Source of the DNA: BQWY01 sp046351095
GTDB taxonomy: Bacteria > Nitrospirota > Nitrospiria > Nitrospirales > Nitrospiraceae
Length of the DNA: 64,000 nucleotides
Assembly: GCA_046351095.1 (NCBI GenBank)
Contig: JAXLZC010000001.1
Location: forward strand, 124,001 to 188,000
Direction: 5' to 3'
Positions 1 to 7,822 of this stretch are shown here, piece by piece (position 1 is the stretch's first letter; the number at the start of each line of letters is the position of its first letter). The notes beneath the pieces were generated by a model that made no database searches, was not told where the DNA came from, and saw only the letters and a list, made by a program, of their open reading frames with translations. A program made the translations under genes and the position numbers.

Positions 1-2
1 AA

Positions 3-1295
3 GGGCAGGCGTTGGTCGATTTGGCGGAGAGGCAAGGTCGCATTCTTATGGTCGGCCACCTGCTTTGGTATCACCCCGCAGTGCTCACGCTTCAGAAGCT
101 CATCGCCGACGGTGAGTTGGGCCGTCTTCAATATCTCTATTCCAACCGATTGAACTTGGGAAAAATTCGACGAGAGGAGAATATACTTTGGTCGTTTGCT
201 CCGCACGATATTTCCGTCATTCTTGGTCTCCTTCGGGATATGCCGGAATCGGTGCAGGCGTTGGGCGGCAACTATCTCCACCCGCATATTGCGGACGTCA
301 CCACCAGCCTCTTGGCATTCCCCAATGGGGTACGCGCGCACATCTTTGTCTCCTGGTTGCACCCGTACAAAGAGCAAAAGCTTGTCGTGGTTGGGGACAA
401 GCAGATGGCGGTATTCGATGACACAGAGAAAATCAACAAGCTGGTTCTGTATCCGCATTCGATCGATTGGAAGGACAACTTCCCAACACCCAGCAAGGCA
501 GAGGCGCAACCGGTGCCGCTCGACTGGCAGGAACCGCTTCGGGCAGAGTGCCAGCATTTCCTCGACTGTATGGTGACGAGGCAAACACCACGGACGGACG
601 GTCGAGAAGGCCTTCGAGTCTTAACGGTATTGCAGCAGTGCCAAGAGGCGCTTGAACGGAAGGTGCCGACCGTACCTGCCGCAACGCCAAAGACGAAATT
701 TTTTGCCCACCAATCCGCATTTATCGACGAGGGGGTGGAAATCGGGGAAGGCACGAGTATTTGGCACACCTCGCATATCCTCAAAGGCTCTCGCCTCGGC
801 AAGAACTGTAAGTTGGGACAAAACGTTGTGGTGGGGCCCAATGCAACGGTCGGTAACGGGGTGAAGATTCAAAACAATGTGTCGGTGTACGAAGGTGTCA
901 CACTGGAAGACTTCGTCTTTTGCGGGCCATCAATGGTTTTCACGAATGTCTTCAATCCCCGCAGCGAAATTCCACGCATGAATGAACTTCGGACGACGGT
1001 AGTCAAACGAGGCGCGACACTCGGCGCCAATTGTACGATCGTCTGCGGGACAACCATCGGGCGCTATGCGCTCGTTGGCGCCGGTGCGGTCGTAACGCGC
1101 GACGTTCCCGATTACGCGCTGATGGTCGGGAGTCCCGCGCGTGTGACCGGGTGGATGTGCACCTGCGGCGTCAAATTGGCTTTCCGGAAGAGCAGCGGCC
1201 GCTGTGCCGCCTGTGGCGCAACGTATAAGAAGACGAGGACAGGAGTCGAACCGCAAGCCCCTCCTGCACAGTCAAAGAAGAACGGAGCGAAGTAA
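3..1295 (+). CDS. Gfo/Idh/MocA sugar-nucleotide dehydrogenase fused to hexapeptide N-acetyltransferase (5' partial)
   Basis: The reading frame is open to the left edge, so the N-terminal Rossmann part is missing; a TTG at 12 is probably internal. The first ~225 visible residues match the C-terminal half of Gfo/Idh/MocA oxidoreductases (RILMVGHLLWYHPAV, then WSFAPHDISV). From about nt 700 a left-handed beta-helix acetyltransferase follows (IGEGTSIWHTSHI, LGANCTIVCGTTIG, VGSPARVTGW). It ends in a small Cys cluster (CTC...CAAC) resembling a zinc ribbon. These correspond to the WlbA/WbpB 3-dehydrogenase and WlbB/WbpD acetyltransferase of UDP-2,3-diacetamido-2,3-dideoxy-glucuronate synthesis. The stop overlaps the next start (TAATG), and the next gene supplies the aminotransferase step between the two activities. 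The substrate is inferred. Confidence 0.8.
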   Translation, partial: GQALVDLAERQGRILMVGHLLWYHPAVLTLQKLIADGELGRLQYLYSNRLNLGKIRREENILWSFAPHDISVILGLLRDMPESVQALGGNYLHPHIADVTTSLLAFPNGVRAHIFVSWLHPYKEQKLVVVGDKQMAVFDDTEKINKLVLYPHSIDWKDNFPTPSKAEAQPVPLDWQEPLRAECQHFLDCMVTRQTPRTDGREGLRVLTVLQQCQEALERKVPTVPAATPKTKFFAHQSAFIDEGVEIGEGTSIWHTSHILKGSRLGKNCKLGQNVVVGPNATVGNGVKIQNNVSVYEGVTLEDFVFCGPSMVFTNVFNPRSEIPRMNELRTTVVKRGATLGANCTIVCGTTIGRYALVGAGAVVTRDVPDYALMVGSPARVTGWMCTCGVKLAFRKSSGRCAACGATYKKTRTGVEPQAPPAQSKKNGAK

Positions 1296-2434
1296 TGACA
1301 GTTCCCCTACTGGATCTCCATGCACAGCACGGTCCATTGCAGGCGGAGATTCTAGCTGCAATCACGCGGGTGCTCGAAAGTCAGGCATTCATTCTTGGCC
1401 CAGAAGTTGTTCGCCTTGAGGAGGCGGTTGCCGCGTATTCCCAAGCGGGATATGGAATTGGTGTCTCATCCGGGACCGATGCGCTGCTGATTGCGTTGAT
1501 GGCGTTGGATCTCAAGCCCGGTGATGAGGTCATCACGACTCCGTACTCATTCTTTGCAACGGCGGGTGCCATTGTCAGGCTTGGCGGGAAGCCTGTGTTT
1601 GCCGATATCGACCCGGTGTCCTTCAATATCGATCCTGCCAAACTCGAGAGGTGCATTACACCTCGGACCAAGGCCATCATCCCCGTGCACTTGTATGGCC
1701 AATGTGCCGACATGCGCGCAATCCTCGCGATCGCCAAACAGCATGGCTTGCACGTCATTGAGGATGCTGCACAGGCAATTGGTGCGGAATTTTCAGACGG
1801 CCGTCGCGCAGGCAGTATGGGGATCATTGGATGCTTTTCGTTTTTCCCGAGCAAGAATCTTGGCGCGCTTGGTGATGGAGGCATGGTTGTCACGCAAGAT
1901 GCCGCGCTTGCAGAACGACTGCGTGTGCTCCGGGTTCATGGCAGCAAGCCGAAGTACTACCATAAGCTGATCGGCGGAAATTTTAGGCTCGATGCCATTC
2001 AGGCGGCCGTCTTGAATGTGAAGTTGGCCCATCTCGACGGATGGACCAAGCGTCGTCAGGACAATGCACGTCGATATATCGCCTTGTTCAAGTCTGCCGG
2101 GCTTGTCGATCGTGCCAGCGTGGTGTTGCCTCAAGCAGTGCATGAAGGTGGTGGACCTAAGCACTACCATATCTACAATCAGTTTGTGATTCGTGCACCC
2201 AAGCGAGATGGGCTGATCGCACATCTCAAGCAGCAGGGGATCGGAAGCGAAATCTACTATCCAGTCCCGTTCCATCTGCAGGAGTGTTTTGCATACCTTG
2301 GGTACAAGCAAGGGGACTTCCCCGAGTCCGAACGCGCGGCGAAGGAGACGTTGGCCTTGCCGATTTACCCGGAAATGACGGAAGCTCAGGCAGAGCAAGT
2401 CGTTGCGGCAATCGCGAAGTTTTATCGAGGGTGA
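1295..2434 (+). CDS. DegT/DnrJ/EryC1-family PLP-dependent sugar aminotransferase (WbpE/WlbC-like)
   Basis: A 379-residue protein of the usual length for the family. The PLP lysine is K187 in SFFPSKNLGALGDGG, the pyridine-nitrogen Asp is in IEDAAQAIGAEF (D157), and the phosphate-binding segment is SSGTDAL near residues 58-64. The gene overlaps the upstream dehydrogenase/acetyltransferase fusion by one base, so they are very probably translationally coupled. Together they would convert UDP-GlcNAcA to its 3-amino and then 3-acetamido derivative: oxidation at C3, transamination from glutamate, N-acetylation. Other DegT enzymes such as a perosamine synthase would look similar; the fusion partner argues for the WbpE role. 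Confidence 0.85.
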   Translation: MTVPLLDLHAQHGPLQAEILAAITRVLESQAFILGPEVVRLEEAVAAYSQAGYGIGVSSGTDALLIALMALDLKPGDEVITTPYSFFATAGAIVRLGGKPVFADIDPVSFNIDPAKLERCITPRTKAIIPVHLYGQCADMRAILAIAKQHGLHVIEDAAQAIGAEFSDGRRAGSMGIIGCFSFFPSKNLGALGDGGMVVTQDAALAERLRVLRVHGSKPKYYHKLIGGNFRLDAIQAAVLNVKLAHLDGWTKRRQDNARRYIALFKSAGLVDRASVVLPQAVHEGGGPKHYHIYNQFVIRAPKRDGLIAHLKQQGIGSEIYYPVPFHLQECFAYLGYKQGDFPESERAAKETLALPIYPEMTEAQAEQVVAAIAKFYRG

Positions 2435-2712
2435 TCAAGATTGTATGCAAGGCACCGTACGCACGTGCTCCAGGCCATAAGTGAGGCCCAATCAAACGAC
2501 GACGCCTGTCGCCATCTGAGATCTTAAGTGAGATGGTTACAGTCTTGTGTGTCGGGGAATTGGTAGGCTTGGAATGTGTGGAGTGACGATCGTGGGATGG
2601 CATCTGCCGTACATCTCCCTCCTCCATGAGAGTGTCTGCAGCGGACTCATGACTATTGCTGCGTCAGGTTTCCGATGGATATGCCATGTCTTGGTGACGT
2701 GCCCTGTGCTGA

Positions 2713-3564
2713 ATGCCAAAGGCTGAGGACTGCTGCCTTGGTCGACAATCGGATGCCCCTCATTTGAACCGCGCCAACTCCCATTCAGCTTGGTATCTTG
2801 TCAGTCACCTGGGGTTGCTCATCCGAGTGGCCCGTACAGAGATGGCGGCCAGATACGCAGGATCTTTGCTGGGGATAGGGTGGGCGTTTGTCGCTCCCCT
2901 GGCTATTCTCGCGATCTACGCGGTGGTGTACTTATATATTTTTGTGGTCAGACCAACACAAATGACTCCCTTGGCTTATGTCCTATATATGTTTGCAGGG
3001 TTAGTTCCATTTCTTGTAACAGGTGAAGCGGTCAACGGTGGAGTATCTGCGATTGTCACCAACAAGGCGGTCTTAAACAACACGGTGTTCCCCATTGATC
3101 TTGCGCCTGTAAAACCGGTGGTGACGGCGCAACTGCTGGCGATGGTGGGTTTTACCACCATTATTATCCTATTGGCTTTGTCAGGACGTTTGACCTGGAT
3201 GGTGCTCTTTTTCCCGATAGTCTGGGTGCTCCATATACTGTTCCTGGTCGGACTGAACTGGATTCTCTCGTTGATCCACGTCGTGTTTCGTGACCTTCAA
3301 TATGCGATAGGTATTTTGCTGATGATCATGCTCATCGCATCGCCCATTGCGTACACTCCGGATATGGTCCCCAGTGCGCTTAAGCCCCTCATCGTCTTGA
3401 ATCCATTCGCATACTATGTCCTCGCCTTCCAGGGCGTTCTCGTTCTTGGCCGAGTGCCGACCGTTGGAGAGTGGTGTGCGTTGCTTGCTCTCTCCGGAGG
3501 GGTTTTTGGGGTTGGGGGATGGCTGTTCGCAAAGGGGAAACGAGTCCTCGTAGATTATGCATGA
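2713..3564 (+). CDS. ABC-2 type polysaccharide export permease (Wzm-like)
   Basis: A 283-residue integral membrane protein with about six hydrophobic segments and the ABC-2 permease hallmark near the N-terminus (RVARTEMAARYAGSLLGIGW). It would form the inner-membrane channel that exports a completed lipid-linked glycan. The last 8 bases overlap the next gene, which encodes the ATPase, as is usual for Wzm/Wzt pairs. The first ~25 residues are poorly hydrophobic and unlike the family, so the true start could lie a little downstream. The 278 bases before it, after the aminotransferase, show no gene. Confidence 0.85.
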   Translation: MPKAEDCCLGRQSDAPHLNRANSHSAWYLVSHLGLLIRVARTEMAARYAGSLLGIGWAFVAPLAILAIYAVVYLYIFVVRPTQMTPLAYVLYMFAGLVPFLVTGEAVNGGVSAIVTNKAVLNNTVFPIDLAPVKPVVTAQLLAMVGFTTIIILLALSGRLTWMVLFFPIVWVLHILFLVGLNWILSLIHVVFRDLQYAIGILLMIMLIASPIAYTPDMVPSALKPLIVLNPFAYYVLAFQGVLVLGRVPTVGEWCALLALSGGVFGVGGWLFAKGKRVLVDYA

Positions 3565-5344
3565 CGGCATCGCCATCAAAATGGTTGGGGTAGCGAAGAT
3601 GTATAAAGTCTTCCCATCTCGAACTGAGAATTTTCTGGACGCCATCGGTGTGCCTTCCTGGAGAGGTGGGGCGAAAAAACGCTACAAGGAGTTTTGGGCG
3701 CTCAAGGGGATTGATCTCAGTCTTCCAATCGGTAGCCGAATCGGGATCTTGGGACGCAATGGGGCGGGAAAATCTACCTTACTAAAGCTGATTACGGGCA
3801 ATCTTTCTCCCACAGAGGGCATTGTCGAGGTGAATGGCCGAATTCAAGCATTACTCGAGGCTGGTGCCGGTTTCCATCCAGAGTTTACAGGCTACGAAAA
3901 TATTCATGCGTCCCTTACGTGTCAGGGGTTGAGCTCGGGGGACATTGCGGATGCGGTGGATGAAATAGTCGATTTCACTGAGCTGGGGGATTTTCTTGCA
4001 CAGCCCTATCGAACCTATTCTGCAGGCATGCAGGCGCGCCTGGCGTTTGCGACAGCGACGGCCATTCGACCCGAGATTTTGATTATTGATGAAATGTTAG
4101 GTGCGGGGGATGCCTATTTCTTGGGGAAATCAGCTGAACGAATACGGGCGCTTGTTACGGGTGGCGCGTCAGTGTTGCTGGTGTCCCACGCTTTAGATCA
4201 GATCGTCAAATTGTGTGACCAAGCGATATGGATCGAGCGGGGGAAGATGGTGCATCGCGGACCAAGCCTCGAAGTGGTCAAGGAGTATGAGCGCTACATT
4301 CGATTGTTGGAGGACGAGCGCCTGAAAGCAAAGAATCGAGCGGTTGAGAGGGCAGGACAGTCCTCTGTGCGTGACGATGAAGCGCAAGAAACGCTTATTG
4401 TGGAATTCGCCTCGCCGGCGAAGGTGGAATGCCAGGTGTCCGAGGTTGCGCTGCTGAAGGGAGACTCTACGGCAGTCAATGTGCTTGTAGGCGATGCGCA
4501 AGACGTCAATGCTGTGCATCTCGCCTATGTGAAGCTAGAGGGGAGTGATTGGTCGGACCCTGGTGAGGCACAGGGGACGTTCTACCGATCGGTTATTGGT
4601 TACGATGGAGGAGAGAGGGGCGCTCAAGTTATCTGTCGAGTGTTCCACCTCTATGTCGAGGAACGCTATCGGTGTCGAATTCGATATCGAATTCATGGGG
4701 ATGGCCATGCTGTTGTCACGGTAAAACACAAGGGAGTGGCTCACGGGCAGTCTGCTCTGAGCGGTCCCTCAAAGGACTGGTCCGTGCTCGAATTCGAGTT
4801 GGAGCCTTTTCAGCAGCAAGGCGGTGCCGTCGAGGCTGCGCTTCCAGGCCCTGGCACGAGTCCGGTATCCCATGGTCTTTCGGGTACGGCGTGCAAAGTA
4901 AGTCGATGGCCGGGTGAAGGATCGCTCGCTATAGCTGCCGTCAGATTGGTGAATGCACAAGGTGGTGAGCAGGCTGTGTTTCAGGCCGACGCTGTCATGA
5001 GAGTCCGGTTGTCGTTTATTGCGAAGGGCACCGCTGTCTACCCCATTATTCCGGTCGCAGTGCTGTTTCGATTGGATGGAGTCATCGTATCGACGCATAT
5101 CGGACGAGCACAGTCGCTTAGTCTTGCTGCGGGGGAACAGAGAACAGTAGTGCTTGACTATGGGGAAGTCCGTCTTGGGAATGGACGGTATGTTTTTTCC
5201 GTCGCGCTCTATCGCCAACTTTCCGCAGTAGGGCCGACAGAGGTATATGATCTTCTGGATCGAAGCTATGAATTCGCGGTCGAAGGAAATCCTCCACTAG
5301 AGAGCGGGATCGTTCGCCACCAGGCAACGTGGAGTTTGCTGTGA
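3557..5344 (+). CDS. ABC polysaccharide export ATPase with long C-terminal carbohydrate-binding region (Wzt-like)
   Basis: The nucleotide-binding domain fills residues ~1-230: Walker A GRNGAGKST (66-74), signature YSAGMQ (154-159), Walker B ILIIDEM (174-180) followed by GAGDAYF as in Wzt/TagH, and the switch His at 211. A linker with charged residues (240-280) leads into ~300 residues of beta-rich sequence. The last ~150 (from about 450) resemble the Wzt C-terminal domain that recognises the terminal modification of the exported glycan. At 595 residues it is much longer than a classic Wzt (~400-450), so the tail probably holds two beta-sandwich units. It overlaps the permease gene and the following methyltransferase gene. 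Confidence 0.87.
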   Translation: MHDGIAIKMVGVAKMYKVFPSRTENFLDAIGVPSWRGGAKKRYKEFWALKGIDLSLPIGSRIGILGRNGAGKSTLLKLITGNLSPTEGIVEVNGRIQALLEAGAGFHPEFTGYENIHASLTCQGLSSGDIADAVDEIVDFTELGDFLAQPYRTYSAGMQARLAFATATAIRPEILIIDEMLGAGDAYFLGKSAERIRALVTGGASVLLVSHALDQIVKLCDQAIWIERGKMVHRGPSLEVVKEYERYIRLLEDERLKAKNRAVERAGQSSVRDDEAQETLIVEFASPAKVECQVSEVALLKGDSTAVNVLVGDAQDVNAVHLAYVKLEGSDWSDPGEAQGTFYRSVIGYDGGERGAQVICRVFHLYVEERYRCRIRYRIHGDGHAVVTVKHKGVAHGQSALSGPSKDWSVLEFELEPFQQQGGAVEAALPGPGTSPVSHGLSGTACKVSRWPGEGSLAIAAVRLVNAQGGEQAVFQADAVMRVRLSFIAKGTAVYPIIPVAVLFRLDGVIVSTHIGRAQSLSLAAGEQRTVVLDYGEVRLGNGRYVFSVALYRQLSAVGPTEVYDLLDRSYEFAVEGNPPLESGIVRHQATWSLL

Positions 5345-6309
5345 AGTATCACTACGCAGATTTTTGCGTGTGTCCGGTTTGCCGTGAAGCGCTCAGCGCA
5401 ACCCCCGGAATCCTGCACTGCACGGGATGTGGTGCCCACTATCCCGAAAGAGACGGAATCCCTGTACTCCTTCCGCACTATAAGGAACAGGCGCAAAGCC
5501 GATATTTGTGCTGTTATCAAGGTTTGGCAGAGGATGACCTTTCAATCCCTTTGGAAGGGCGTCGAGAAGTGCGCCATTTCGTGCTGCAGGACTTTGTGGG
5601 AGATGTCAGCGGCAAGCGTGTATTAGATATCGGGTCAAGCAACGGGATTTATTTGAGGCAGCTCAACGCTGGCTTCAAGGTGGCGATGGATTTGGCGCTA
5701 CCGTATTTGGCAGCCATTCCCAAAGACGCCGATATCATGCCCGTGTGCGCTGATGCCGAAACACTGCCGTTTAAGGCCGGCTTTTTCGACGTGATTATCA
5801 TTTCTGATATTCTTGAGCATCTTCTCCATCCGGAGCGGTTGGTGCAGCATTTGCGCGCGATTTGTACCTCGAGTACACGGCTCATCGTCCATATACCGTG
5901 GAAAGAAGACATTTCGCACTATCGGGAGTGTAAGTACGAATTTGCTCATCTCCGGAGCTTCGGCCCGTATTCTTTCGCACAGCTTTGGACCGATGGCTTT
6001 ACTGCCGTTAGAGCTCTCCCTACCTATCCGTCCTTAGAAGAGCCTATTCTGTTTCATCTCGAAGATCGCTTGCCGACTTGGTTGTATAGCGCGTTGGTGC
6101 GCATCTATTACCGGAGTGCGTACGTGAGCCAATACGAAGCTCAATGCCGTACTCGGTGGATTCATGAGCTTCCCAAGCGTGAGCGATGGCTGCTTCGATT
6201 CTATCCGCCAAAATTTAAGATGTTCGAGTTGCGCTGGTTTCACCGTTCAAGAATGACACAGCTGGTCGACCGAGTGCTGTTTCAGTCGGGTCTTTTGAAA
6301 TTACGGTAG
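5329..6309 (+). CDS. SAM-dependent methyltransferase with N-terminal zinc-binding Cys cluster
   Basis: Residues ~10-45 carry two CxxC pairs (CPVC, CTGC), a Trm112-like zinc-binding module often fused to class I methyltransferases. The SAM-binding motif I is VLDIGSSNG (98-106), and an acidic motif IIISDILEHLLHPERL follows near residue 155. The gene begins inside the end of the ABC ATPase gene; either the ATG at 5329 or a GTG at 5341 that overlaps its stop could be used. Position directly after the exporter suggests methylation of the glycan, possibly the cap read by the Wzt tail. The acceptor is not deducible. Confidence 0.75.
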   Translation: MEFAVKYHYADFCVCPVCREALSATPGILHCTGCGAHYPERDGIPVLLPHYKEQAQSRYLCCYQGLAEDDLSIPLEGRREVRHFVLQDFVGDVSGKRVLDIGSSNGIYLRQLNAGFKVAMDLALPYLAAIPKDADIMPVCADAETLPFKAGFFDVIIISDILEHLLHPERLVQHLRAICTSSTRLIVHIPWKEDISHYRECKYEFAHLRSFGPYSFAQLWTDGFTAVRALPTYPSLEEPILFHLEDRLPTWLYSALVRIYYRSAYVSQYEAQCRTRWIHELPKRERWLLRFYPPKFKMFELRWFHRSRMTQLVDRVLFQSGLLKLR

Positions 6310-6322
6310 TACCACGCAGGGA

Positions 6323-7015
6323 GTGAAGATTGTCATGGAGGCACGCAAGACCATCCTCGTCCATATGGGAGACTCCATCACGTTCGGGCAATATGTGGAT
6401 CCTACCTTGCGGTGGACGTCGCTCATTGAAAATCGACTGCGTGCTCATGAGCGAACTCAAGATCGTGACATACAGACTTTCAACCGGGGTATCTCCGGAG
6501 AGACAACTCGCATGGGGCTGGAGCGGTTCCCTAGTGACGTGCAGGCGCTGCGCCCGGATGTGATGACATTGCAGTTCGGGCTCAATGACTGTAACTGCTG
6601 GCAAACCGATCTCGGGGCTCCGCGCGTGTCGGAGCGTGCCTTTGCGGCCAATTTGACGGAAATGATCGACCGAGCGCGACGCTTCGGTGCCAGGGAAATA
6701 GTGTTGGCCACAAACCATAGGACGTTGCGACGGGCCGAGCTGATGAGCGGTGAGGCCTACGAGGACGCCAATGCACGGTATAGCGAGGTCATTCGTAGGG
6801 TCGCGCAGGAAGCCGCCGTGACGCTCTGTGATATGCGAGAGGTCTTTATGCCATTCGATGATGCCACCCTTGAGCGCATGCTTTTGCCTGCGCCGGATCA
6901 GTTGCATCTCAGTATCGAAGGGAATCGGGTATATGCAGATGCCATTTGGCCGTTTGTATTAAAGGCGGTCGAGCGGACCGGATCCTTGATCAAGCTGGAG
7001 GGGACAGAGGGATGA
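6323..7015 (+). CDS. SGNH/GDSL-family hydrolase (esterase or deacetylase)
   Basis: A 230-residue single-domain protein with all four SGNH blocks: GDSIT with Ser18, SGE with Gly59, GLND with Asn88, and DQLH with Asp192 and His195. No signal peptide is visible, so it would act in the cytoplasm. The start is GTG at 6323, with an ATG 12 bases on as an alternative. Its stop overlaps the next start (ATGA), so it is coupled to a second methyltransferase. In this cluster it probably removes or transfers an acyl group on a sugar precursor, but the substrate is unknown. Confidence 0.8.
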   Translation: MKIVMEARKTILVHMGDSITFGQYVDPTLRWTSLIENRLRAHERTQDRDIQTFNRGISGETTRMGLERFPSDVQALRPDVMTLQFGLNDCNCWQTDLGAPRVSERAFAANLTEMIDRARRFGAREIVLATNHRTLRRAELMSGEAYEDANARYSEVIRRVAQEAAVTLCDMREVFMPFDDATLERMLLPAPDQLHLSIEGNRVYADAIWPFVLKAVERTGSLIKLEGTEG

Positions 7016-7773
7016 AGAGTTTGACGGACGCGCACTGGAACGAACGGGCCGCGACAGTCAAGGACGACGTCGAGGTCAATATCATGGATATCTTTCAGCG
7101 AGAGATTGAGTACGACTATGTGTGCAGTCTGCTTAAGCCGGACATGAAGTTGCTTGAGGTCGGATGCGGGAACGGGTTTTCAACAGCCCGGTTTCGTCCG
7201 CTCGTTCGACATGTTGATGCCTTCGACTACGCAGAAAATATGATCGATCGTGCACGCAGCAGTGTCGGAGAGACGAATAACCGCTTCTTCGTAGATAACG
7301 TGTTGGCTCCTCGCAGCTTGGAGCATAGGTATGACGCGGTTGTCTGTGTCCGGGTGTTGATCAATCTGCGCAACTTAGCTGAACAGCAAGCGGCGCTCGA
7401 AAACCTTGACCGCGTTCTCACGTCTGGCGGGGTATTCATATTGGCGGAAGGTTTCCAAGAGGGGTTCGATGCATTAAGCCAGCTTCGCCGACAAGTTGGT
7501 CTTCCGGAGGTGCAGCCGGCCAAGATCAATGTCTATTCAAAACTGGATGAACTATTGTCGTTCTTCAAGTCACGCTACGAATTGGTTCGAGAATTTCATC
7601 TTGGTGGGTATGACTATTTGACCCGTGTGGTGTATCCCTTAATCGTCGGGGCAGACAATGCAAAGCACAATACCGTGTTCAGCGAAAAATGCTCCCAGCT
7701 GGCGAGAGCCTACAATCCGGACTGCATGAAAGCATTGTCTCGGATGCGAGGCTTTGCATTCCGAAAACTTTAG
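7012..7773 (+). CDS. Class I SAM-dependent methyltransferase
   Basis: A 253-residue protein beginning at the ATG of the ATGA overlap with the SGNH hydrolase. Motif I is LLEVGCGNGFS near residues 47-57, an Asp/Glu-rich strand-2 end follows (VDAFDYAENMI), and a strand-4 segment reads YDAVVCVRVLINL. The layout is that of small-molecule or sugar methyltransferases (Methyltransf_11/25 type). It is the second methyltransferase in the cluster and shares the operon with the exporter. Acceptor unknown. Confidence 0.75.
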   Translation: MKSLTDAHWNERAATVKDDVEVNIMDIFQREIEYDYVCSLLKPDMKLLEVGCGNGFSTARFRPLVRHVDAFDYAENMIDRARSSVGETNNRFFVDNVLAPRSLEHRYDAVVCVRVLINLRNLAEQQAALENLDRVLTSGGVFILAEGFQEGFDALSQLRRQVGLPEVQPAKINVYSKLDELLSFFKSRYELVREFHLGGYDYLTRVVYPLIVGADNAKHNTVFSEKCSQLARAYNPDCMKALSRMRGFAFRKL

Positions 7774-7822
7774 GAGCGCTGCCGTTTCATAGGATTTTGC
7801 GTAGTCCAGACACACCCATTGC

